Part shown: one piece after another, positions 28,419 to 35,113 of the stretch
Position numbering within the stretch: the first letter of the stretch is position 1
How the letters are laid out: each line of letters opens with the position of its first letter
Source: CAUPWF01 sp964369755
GTDB taxonomy: Bacteria; Bacillota; Clostridia; Lachnospirales; Lachnospiraceae
Length of the DNA: 64,000 nucleotides
Assembly (NCBI GenBank): GCA_964369755.1
Contig: CAYJFY010000001.1
Location: forward strand, 62,001 to 126,000
Direction: 5' to 3'
Translations under genes and position numbers: made by a program
Notes under the pieces: generated by a model
Database searches by the model: none
What the model was told of the DNA's origin: nothing
Seen by the model: only the letters and a program-made list of their open reading frames with translations

Positions 28419-29537
28419 CTAATAATTCCCCAATATTTTCATATTTATTGCTTCTTCACTGATCCCTCGTACAGCATTGCTTACTTCTTGTTGTTCTAGA
28501 TTCCCTTCGATATCTACAAAAAATCGATATTCCCACACACGTCCCTCAATCGGCCTAGACTCAATCTTTGTCATATTCAATCCATTATATATGAAGTGCG
28601 ATAGCAAACGATACAAACTTCCACTCTCATGTGGAATTTCAAAACATATACTCAACTTCTTTGCATTTTCATGAAATTTCTTTGTTTTGCTAATAACAAT
28701 AAATCTTGTTGAATTATTTTCGCTGTGATTTATCTTGCGCTCCAAAATCTCTAGCCCATATAACCCAGCAGCATATTCACTGCATACTGCCGCCTTCTCT
28801 ACATCATTCTCTTGAACGACCATCTGGGCAGCAATGGCTGTATTACCTACACTGATCTGCTCCATTCCTCTATGCTGCTCTAGATACACTTGACTCTGCA
28901 TCAAAGCTTGTGGATGAGAGTATACTGTTTTAATCCCTTCTACCGTCGCCCCCTTCACCGAAGCCAAAGCATGTTCAATCGGAATCACTACTTCTCCAAT
29001 GATATAGTTATCATATTCCACCAGCAAATCATACACTTGCGTCACTGCACCTGCTGAAGAATTCTCAATTGGTAAAACTGCAAAATCCGCCTCTCCATTC
29101 GCAATCGCCTCCATTGCATCACGAAATGTTACAACTGCCGTTCCTTCCACAGCCTGTCCAAAATATTCTTGCATCGCTTTTTGGCTGTAAGCACCCTTTA
29201 CTCCCTGAAACACAACCTTTGGACTCTCACCAATCACATCCCCGACAAATTGAAATCCATTGTCCCCTGCTTCTTTTCCTACGATTTCATATTGAATCTT
29301 GCGGCTCACAGACATAATATGCTCATATAACTCTCTCACACCCACACGGTTTACTTCTGTATGCACCTGAGATTCCACAGACTTCAACTTCTGCAGCTCA
29401 CGCTCACGGTCAAACACATTCCGACCTATGGAATGCTTATATTCTCCTACCTCTTGGCTAATCTCCATGCGCTCTTCGTATAACGCAATCATCTTCTCAT
29501 CAATTTCATCAATTCGTATTCTTAATTTATCTAACAA
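28419..29537 (-). CDS. pheA: Bifunctional chorismate mutase / prephenate dehydratase
   Basis: A 372-residue phenylalanine-pathway enzyme. The AroQ chorismate mutase occupies ~1-90 (RIRIDEIDEKMIALYEERM). Prephenate dehydratase covers ~108-285 (VVFQGVKGAYSQKAMQEYFG; the NSTRFIVI threonine region). A regulatory ACT domain at ~295-372 has the ESRP phenylalanine-binding motif, so feedback inhibition is expected. The start appears to be TTG at 29537, with AAGGGGAAG about 8 bases upstream. The DUF815 gene follows after one base. Confidence 0.95.
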   Translation of the reverse strand: MLDKLRIRIDEIDEKMIALYEERMEISQEVGEYKHSIGRNVFDRERELQKLKSVESQVHTEVNRVGVRELYEHIMSVSRKIQYEIVGKEAGDNGFQFVGDVIGESPKVVFQGVKGAYSQKAMQEYFGQAVEGTAVVTFRDAMEAIANGEADFAVLPIENSSAGAVTQVYDLLVEYDNYIIGEVVIPIEHALASVKGATVEGIKTVYSHPQALMQSQVYLEQHRGMEQISVGNTAIAAQMVVQENDVEKAAVCSEYAAGLYGLEILERKINHSENNSTRFIVISKTKKFHENAKKLSICFEIPHESGSLYRLLSHFIYNGLNMTKIESRPIEGRVWEYRFFVDIEGNLEQQEVSNAVRGISEEAINMKILGNY

Positions 29538-29595
29538 AACCTTCTTCCCCTTCTATTCCCTTCGTGTATATTTAATATAAAATAAACGCTGTTAC

Positions 29596-30033
29596 TTATA
29601 CTATCGCATTCAATATTTCTAACTTAATTTCTTCATTCTTCTCATATTCACCCTTTAAAATCAAATCCATAATATCATGTAATAGCTCTTTGCTTATATT
29701 TCCAGCTGCAACATGGTACGATATATTTTCCATTTCTCTAAAAAAAATCCCTGCAACTGCCATATAACCGTTAAGTATCAAAAACTGTGCTGATAATGTA
29801 ATCGCTATTCGTTTATTCCCATCTTCAAAACAATGGAACTGGCAAGCGCAATAAAACAAATGTGTTATCTTATCAGCAAAAGTTGGATAATAGTCATCAT
29901 TCTGTATATTTTGCAACACACTATCTAAACGTCCTAAGTTAAAATGACCATTTGCTCCACCGCCACTTTTCTCTACTGTGAGAGCATGGATTCTTATCGC
30001 TTCATCAAGAGTAATATAACTCAAGTCCACCAT
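29596..30033 (-). CDS. Doc/Fic family toxin-like protein
   Basis: A 145-residue protein of the Doc (death-on-curing) branch of the Fic fold. The core motif HCFEDGNKRIA matches HxFxDGNKR, and the N-terminal AIRIHALTVEKSGG and GHFNLGRLDSVL are Doc-typical. Doc phosphorylates EF-Tu in phage P1, while other Fic proteins transfer AMP. The exact activity is not shown here. ATG at 30033 follows the stop of the RhuM-like gene by one base and uses GGAGCGGGGG as ribosome binding site. The two are therefore a translationally coupled pair, probably toxin plus partner. Confidence 0.88.
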   Translation of the reverse strand: MVDLSYITLDEAIRIHALTVEKSGGGANGHFNLGRLDSVLQNIQNDDYYPTFADKITHLFYCACQFHCFEDGNKRIAITLSAQFLILNGYMAVAGIFFREMENISYHVAAGNISKELLHDIMDLILKGEYEKNEEIKLEILNAIV

Positions 30034-30034
30034 A

Positions 30035-31063
30035 TCACCCCCGCTCCTTTAAACGCTTCAGAACATCTTGATTTTCCAACATCAATTTTTCAATTTGATT
30101 GCCCTCTGCCCCTAAAAATTTCTCATATTCTTCTTTTTCTAGTGGTCTAATATATTCATTCAGTTCTTTATGGAAGGCATCTCTAAGAGCGAGATCTCTA
30201 CTTGCCATTTTCGATCTCGCACGGTGAATCAAAGGTTTCCAATGTGGTAATATCTCAAACGCATCAAAAATCGCATTTGTTTCCCAGTTATTTAATCTTC
30301 TCCCCATCATTTCAGACTGCTCTCTTATCATAACAGCAAGTCCACATTCATAGGAAGCAACTAAATCTAAGACCTCCGAATACAATGTATCCCGAACCTT
30401 GTCTTTTTTCTGCAATTTTAAAATTTCCCGATATTCTCGCGATCTTTCTCTAAATATACTCTGATAAATCATATCGGTATATAAAGCATATTTCATATTA
30501 CCCATATCCACATAATCTCGTAAAGCATCGGTAAACTCTCTTCTGTAATTCTCTTCTTGAAGATATGCACCGATGAAATCTTTATCTCTCTGATTGATGT
30601 ACTTTGTTCCACCACCAGTTTTTTGATTTACCAAATCTATTACAATATCTAACATGAGTTTTCGCAAAATCCTTGCATTTTCACTCTCTGAAAGCAGCAT
30701 TGCAACATTCAAAAATGCTTTAAAATCAAAAATAGCTAACTGCGATGTACGGTTGCTGATGTTCCCGACATTAATGTCGGGAACATCAAGGTCATATAAC
30801 TTTTTTAAAAATGCTTTTAACTTTTTCCTTTTTATAATTTCATAACCGTTGCTGATAATCTCATCTGCATTAGCGCTGACGCACCTTTCAATGGTTCTAA
30901 CTTCAACATCAAAAAATTCTGCCACCATATTTTTGGTCAGATAAAATTTACCCTCAAAAAATACACAATCAATTTTTGATGTTTTTTGAATTTCAGACAC
31001 AGCAAGTTCGTTATTTAAAATATTTTGTCTATCTACTTGTGAAGTAGTTAAATTTTTCGCCAT
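30035..31063 (-). CDS. RhuM-like DNA-binding protein paired with Doc
   Basis: A 342-residue soluble protein. Residues ~30-95 resemble the RhuM winged-helix region (GKFYLTKNMVAEFFDVEVRTIERCV). The middle part has AFLNVAMLLSESENARILRKLMLDIV, and the C-terminal half is helical and charged. RhuM-type proteins are of uncertain role; beside Doc it could be an antitoxin or autorepressor. ATG at 31063 has AAGGAG 8 bases before it, better than an in-frame GTG at 31072. A perfect 32-bp palindrome lies within the coding sequence, at codons for DVPDINVGNIS. AT-richness is a little above the neighbours, in keeping with a mobile module. Confidence 0.78.
   Translation of the reverse strand: MAKNLTTSQVDRQNILNNELAVSEIQKTSKIDCVFFEGKFYLTKNMVAEFFDVEVRTIERCVSANADEIISNGYEIIKRKKLKAFLKKLYDLDVPDINVGNISNRTSQLAIFDFKAFLNVAMLLSESENARILRKLMLDIVIDLVNQKTGGGTKYINQRDKDFIGAYLQEENYRREFTDALRDYVDMGNMKYALYTDMIYQSIFRERSREYREILKLQKKDKVRDTLYSEVLDLVASYECGLAVMIREQSEMMGRRLNNWETNAIFDAFEILPHWKPLIHRARSKMASRDLALRDAFHKELNEYIRPLEKEEYEKFLGAEGNQIEKLMLENQDVLKRLKERG
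30757..30788. repeat. Perfect 32-bp palindrome inside the RhuM-like gene
   Basis: The left arm TGATGTTCCCGACATT (30757-30772) is exactly the reverse complement of the right arm (30773-30788). It is inside an open frame and encodes part of a short linker between two recognisable regions. It could be an autoregulatory binding site, an inserted palindromic element or an mRNA hairpin. Confidence 0.9.
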
Positions 31064-31181
31064 AGCTATCACTCCTTACTTGAAATGTAACCCAAACTTT
31101 CGTTACTTTTCATAGTCTTACTACATGCTCCTGCAAAAAGCAACAAACTTTCTTCTCTATAATACCATATTTCAAAAGGCA

Positions 31182-31211
31182 TTGACACTACTTCTTTTGA
31201 TATGTTACAAT
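31182..31211 (+). promoter_or_regulatory. Promoter of the acyl-CoA synthetase gene
   Basis: A consensus -35 TTGACA (31182-31187), 18-base spacer and -10 TACAAT (31206-31211), 38 bases before the ATG at 31250. Confidence 0.75.
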
Positions 31212-31249
31212 CACTTCAGCAAATAAATGCGTTGAAGGGATAAAGTGCC

Positions 31250-32884
31250 ATGCCAATTACAGATATTTTAAGACAAAATTGTGAAAAATATGGGAACGAA
31301 ATCTGTTTAGTAGAAATCAACCCTGAAATTACAGAGAACAAAAGAAACAACTGGAAGGAGTATTCTCTAATCGAATCAACCTCATCTAGTTCATATCGAC
31401 GTGAAATCACATGGAATGTGTTTGATGAAAAGGCGAATCGTTTCGCCAACCTCTTATTAAGCAGAGGAGTAGAAAAAGGGGATAAGGTTGCGATACTTTT
31501 AATGAATTCATTAGAATGGCTACCTATCTATTTTGGAATCCTTAAGATCGGTGCACTCGCTGTTCCACTCAATTTCCGCTATGCTCCAGATGAGATTCAA
31601 TATTGCTTGAAACTAGCTGATGTGCACGTTCTTATCTTCGGAACCGAATTCATTGGACGTATCGAAGAAATCTCCGATTCAATCTCAAATAATAGGCTTC
31701 TCTTCTTTGTGGGAGAAGAATGTCCTGCATTTGCAGAAAGCTATACACAGCTAACTATGAATTGTTCTAGTCAATCTCCTAATATTACTATCACGGATGA
31801 TGATGACGCTGCAATTTATTTTTCATCAGGAACGACAGGATTCCCAAAGGCAATCCTTCATAAACACACCAGCTTAATGCATGCCTGCTATGTTGAGCAA
31901 GCACATCACCACCAAACACACGAAGATATCTTCCTCTGCATTCCGCCACTCTATCATACGGGTGCAAAAATGCACTGGTTTGGTAGCTTTCTAGTCGGCG
32001 GAAAAGGTATTTTATTAAAAGGCACACGACCAAAAGCAGTTATGGATGCCGTTTCTGAAGAAAAATGTACCATTGTTTGGTTATTAGTTCCATGGGCACA
32101 AGACATCCTAGATGCCCTAGACCGTGGAGATATCTCAGCAAAAGATTACGAACTCTCACAATGGCGATTGATGCATATTGGTGCGCAACCTGTTCCACCT
32201 AGTCTGATTCGTCGCTGGCAAGAGCACTTCCCAACACACGAATACGATACAAACTACGGTTTAAGCGAATCCATTGGACCTGGAGCCGTTCACCTCGGAA
32301 TTGAAAATACCCATAAAATCGGTGCCATCGGAAAAGCGGGATATGGTTGGGAGTTGAACATCGTAGATGAAAACGGTACACCTGTACCAAAAGGAGACAT
32401 CGGCGAACTTATCATAAAAGGACCTGGTCTTATGACCTGTTACTACAAAAACAGGAAAGCGACAGAAGAAGTCTTAAAAGGCGGTTGGTTATACACTGGA
32501 GATATGGCAAAAGAAGATGAAGACGGTTTCGTCTACCTAGTAGATCGTAAAAAAGATGTCATCATCAGCGGGGGCGAAAACCTCTATCCTGTCCAAATCG
32601 AAGATTTCATACGTAAACATGAATGCGTCAAAGACGTAGCCGTAATCGGCCTACCTCACAAGCGCTTAGGCGAAGCCGCAACTGCAATCGTAGAAATCAA
32701 GGAAGACTACATCGTACTTCCTGAAGAACTAGAAGCATACTGCCAAGGACTTCCTCGCTACAAGCGACCACATAAGTTCATCTTCGCAGATGTGCCTAGA
32801 AATCCAACAGGAAAAATAGAAAAGCCAAAACTACGCGAACTCTACTGCGGTGAAAAACTAGTAGAATCTCAAAGTCGGGGATAA
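31250..32884 (+). CDS. AMP-dependent acyl-CoA synthetase/ligase
   Basis: A 544-residue adenylate-forming enzyme that activates a carboxylic acid with ATP and joins it to CoA. Motifs: P-loop-like YFSSGTTGFPKAILHKH, A5-type NYGLSE, A7 GWLYTGDMAKEDEDGF, A8 VDRKKDVIISGGENLYP and A10 NPTGKIEKPKLRE, whose Lys is catalytic. It resembles medium/long-chain or cyclic-acid CoA ligases; the substrate is not predictable. GAAGGG lies 10 bases upstream of the ATG. It stands alone on the plus strand and ends at a palindromic element. Confidence 0.92.
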   Translation: MPITDILRQNCEKYGNEICLVEINPEITENKRNNWKEYSLIESTSSSSYRREITWNVFDEKANRFANLLLSRGVEKGDKVAILLMNSLEWLPIYFGILKIGALAVPLNFRYAPDEIQYCLKLADVHVLIFGTEFIGRIEEISDSISNNRLLFFVGEECPAFAESYTQLTMNCSSQSPNITITDDDDAAIYFSSGTTGFPKAILHKHTSLMHACYVEQAHHHQTHEDIFLCIPPLYHTGAKMHWFGSFLVGGKGILLKGTRPKAVMDAVSEEKCTIVWLLVPWAQDILDALDRGDISAKDYELSQWRLMHIGAQPVPPSLIRRWQEHFPTHEYDTNYGLSESIGPGAVHLGIENTHKIGAIGKAGYGWELNIVDENGTPVPKGDIGELIIKGPGLMTCYYKNRKATEEVLKGGWLYTGDMAKEDEDGFVYLVDRKKDVIISGGENLYPVQIEDFIRKHECVKDVAVIGLPHKRLGEAATAIVEIKEDYIVLPEELEAYCQGLPRYKRPHKFIFADVPRNPTGKIEKPKLRELYCGEKLVESQSRG

Positions 32885-32888
32885 TTCA

Positions 32889-32923
32889 TCGGGGACGAGG
32901 GTAAATGTCATTTACCCCCGTCC
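32889..32923. repeat. REP-like palindromic element (GGGAC-G5 type), copy 2
   Basis: The outer arms GGGGACGAGGG and CCCCCGTCCCC enclose the perfect inner inverted repeat GTAAATG/CATTTAC. It separates two convergent genes and could act as a terminator. The last four codons (WGRG) and the stop of the lasso B2 gene fall inside it. Architecture matches 4351-4394. Confidence 0.6.
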
Positions 32924-33379
32924 CCAAACGAACTTCGCAACAATTGCATATTCTGCACCATTGCCACCACAAATATAATTTTCGCCGCATCGCACCCACG
33001 CATGCGCTATAGCACTATTATCTTTTGGATCTCGTCCTACTCCTAAGTACAAAGTAGAAGGAATCCCATAAAATTTCAGTAATCTTTGAGCCGCCATCGC
33101 CTGAACTAAACACTTACTCTCCCAAGGTACGTTTACAGAAATTCTCGCAACCTTATCAGCAACAAAATACATATCTTTTTTTTGCTTCGTATTATACTCA
33201 ACAGTCAACTCGGATTCTCCCGGCACACCCAAAAATTTATGCAAGCTATTTCCAGCATAGCGCTTGATTCGCACTTTTGCAATTGCCATATGAAATATAG
33301 TCATAATCGTCAGATAACGCCTTTTTGTTTTAAATATAAAATTATAAGATAATCTAATTAATTTCTTCAATTTGAACAA
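32912..33379 (-). CDS. Lasso peptide B2 protein (transglutaminase-like leader peptidase)
   Basis: A 155-residue cysteine protease that removes the leader of a lasso precursor. The B2 signature is visible: WESKCLVQAMAAQRLLKFYG with the catalytic Cys, TLYLGVGRD, then the catalytic His in AHAWVRCGE and the Firmicute-type YICGGNG ending. The N-terminal ~35 residues are basic. The start is uncertain (TTG at 33379 or TTG at 33370) and overlaps B1 by about 26 bases, so it is coupled. The C-terminal residues come from a palindromic element. The matching cyclase, exporter and precursor lie 21 kb away. Confidence 0.9.
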   Translation of the reverse strand: MFKLKKLIRLSYNFIFKTKRRYLTIMTIFHMAIAKVRIKRYAGNSLHKFLGVPGESELTVEYNTKQKKDMYFVADKVARISVNVPWESKCLVQAMAAQRLLKFYGIPSTLYLGVGRDPKDNSAIAHAWVRCGENYICGGNGAEYAIVAKFVWGRG

Positions 33380-33632
33380 ATCCTATCTCTGTTAATTTTT
33401 TCAAAAATACTAACACCTCTTCTTCACAAGTTTTTTTATCAACTTCATAAATATCTAATAACTTAGACACAACGTCAGAAAATTTTGTTGTATCTTCAAG
33501 TTGATCCCAAATATCGTTTGCAGAACCGACCAAAACAAAGTATTTACCTGTTTCAAAATCAATCATAACTTTTTCACTTGCTAAATCTGTTACATCTGGC
33601 TTTTTTGCCATTTTAATTACATAGTCCCTCAT
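33354..33632 (-). CDS. Lasso peptide B1 protein (PqqD-like RiPP recognition element)
   Basis: A 92-residue PqqD-fold protein that binds the precursor leader and presents it to B2. Features: GKYFVLVGSANDIWDQLED, a middle helix VVSKLLDIYEVDKKTCEEEVLVFLKKL, and a C-terminal strand LTEIGFVQI, as in Firmicute B1 proteins. ATG at 33632 has AAAGGGA 6 bases upstream. MAKKPDV at codon 8 is a less supported alternative. It has its own promoter at 33708-33736 and overlaps B2. Confidence 0.9.
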   Translation of the reverse strand: MRDYVIKMAKKPDVTDLASEKVMIDFETGKYFVLVGSANDIWDQLEDTTKFSDVVSKLLDIYEVDKKTCEEEVLVFLKKLTEIGFVQIEEIN

Positions 33633-33707
33633 AAATATTCCCTTTCATGAAAACAAACCTCAAAATCAATACGTACTCTATAAAAATTCAAAATATATCT
33701 CTGGTAA

Positions 33708-33736
33708 ATTCTACCACCCTTTAAAGCAAAAGTCAA
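33708..33736 (-). promoter_or_regulatory. Promoter of the lasso B1-B2 genes
   Basis: Minus strand -35 TTGACT (33731-33736), 17-base spacer, -10 TAGAAT (33708-33713), giving a ~70-base leader before B1. It allows B1-B2 to be expressed apart from the polysaccharide genes upstream. Confidence 0.65.
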
Positions 33737-33770
33737 ATTCACCAGAAGCATCTCATAAAATGAATTATAT

Positions 33771-34946
33771 CTACTCTGGTGCATTCGTGTCATAATATTT
33801 CGATATTGCAATTAAAATAATCGGATATGCTAAAACCACACAGAAATACGGATAGTGCATATTGAAAAAGGCATTAAAAAGCCATACTAAAACTACGCAA
33901 ATGATAACAATTACTGGTATTTTATACTTTGTTTTGAAAAAGAATGTATAACTCATAAACATTGCTACGATATATTGTATTGCTCCCCAAATCCCAAATG
34001 TACAAATTAATTCTATATAATCATTATGTGCCCAAAGTTCTACAGTTTGAAAAGAAAATTCAATTCCCGAACCAAATATCAAATGGATCAAGGGTTCTTC
34101 CTTAAGTGCCTCAAAAAGATTATACCATAGTAGCGATCTCCCACTTGTTATTCTAAACCAAAAACTTCCATAATTAGAATCATCTAATGTATGCAATATC
34201 TTTTCACCTATTGGTGTTAAAAATATTAATACCAATAGCATAATTCCTATTGGTATTATGCTCAAATAGAATATTTTCTTCTTTTCAACAATCCAAAACC
34301 ACTGAATCACAAAAATACATATGCCTAAAATTAAATATGTTCTCGATGACCCTGTTAAAAAAGCATAAAGCGGAACAACGGAATACACAATAGCCCATTT
34401 TTTTCTATACAACACCATCGCTATCATAGAAAGCCCCATTATGTACACTGCTGCTGGTCCAACTCTAAAAATTGAACCTACATACGATCCAAAATAGGAC
34501 TCTCCAGCCTCTTTTATATAATACGAGCTTGGAAGAAAAATTGAAATCCCAACTACGATTGTCCAAAAATTAAGTATAAACATTACCAATATTTTATATT
34601 TATTAAAAAAATTCAAGATGTAGTCTTTAAAGTCCATTGTAAAAAAGGTATACATTATAAAAAACGGATAATAAAACAATAAATGCATATAACGCATCGG
34701 AAAACTTGTTGCTAATAATGCGAATACAAGGTTAATAAGAAATACCAATATAAATACTATAGTTTTTTTAGACAACCCTCTTTGAATTGATGTAAGGACA
34801 TAAAATCCTATTAAAAGACCAAATAAAGCTCTATTCATCATTTCTGCTTTTACCACCGAAGTGAATACCGGAAACAATAGTGTGATGGACATGAATAAGT
34901 CAATATAATTCATTCTTTTCGGTATTCTTATAATTATATCATTCAT
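33771..34946 (-). CDS. O-antigen ligase/polymerase-like membrane protein (Wzy-like)
   Basis: A 391-residue protein with about ten hydrophobic helices. A large loop between late helices (SNYGSFWFRITSGRSLLWYNLFEALKEEP, with GSGIEFSFQT and ELWAHNDYIEL) is typical of the Wzy_C / O-antigen ligase family. Wzy-type enzymes join lipid-linked repeat units outside the membrane. ATG at 34946 is supported by AAAGGAG about 10 bases upstream; an in-frame codon at 34997 lies before it. Upstream is a terminator after the beta-helix gene. As the only polymerase-like gene in the locus it probably builds the polymer. Confidence 0.82.
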   Translation of the reverse strand: MNDIIIRIPKRMNYIDLFMSITLLFPVFTSVVKAEMMNRALFGLLIGFYVLTSIQRGLSKKTIVFILVFLINLVFALLATSFPMRYMHLLFYYPFFIMYTFFTMDFKDYILNFFNKYKILVMFILNFWTIVVGISIFLPSSYYIKEAGESYFGSYVGSIFRVGPAAVYIMGLSMIAMVLYRKKWAIVYSVVPLYAFLTGSSRTYLILGICIFVIQWFWIVEKKKIFYLSIIPIGIMLLVLIFLTPIGEKILHTLDDSNYGSFWFRITSGRSLLWYNLFEALKEEPLIHLIFGSGIEFSFQTVELWAHNDYIELICTFGIWGAIQYIVAMFMSYTFFFKTKYKIPVIVIICVVLVWLFNAFFNMHYPYFCVVLAYPIILIAISKYYDTNAPE

Positions 34947-35024
34947 TTGTCTACTACTCCTTTTAATCCCAACAATACTTTTATAATCTAGGCACATCTA
35001 CTCAACAATTTTTTCAATCAAAAA

Positions 35025-35056
35025 TATAGAGGCAGCATCGTATAGCTACCTCTATA
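35025..35056 (-). terminator. Intrinsic terminator after the beta-helix gene
   Basis: A stem of TATAGAGG-AGC with GCT-CCTCTATA, one mismatch and an 8-base loop. It is followed on the minus strand by ATTTTTG and a further T/A-rich run, 60 bases after the stop codon at 35114. Confidence 0.7.
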
Positions 35057-35113
35057 CCTATATATTGGCGAAAATCCATAAAACCACATTAAATATTGTC
35101 ACTCAATTATTTT

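Noticed and set aside
33629..33811. A 60-codon frame between the Wzy-like gene and lasso B1, considered as a second lasso precursor
   Set aside because: No leader motif (no aromatic-x-x-P, no Thr at -2), no ribosome binding site, overlap with both neighbours, and a consensus promoter runs through it.
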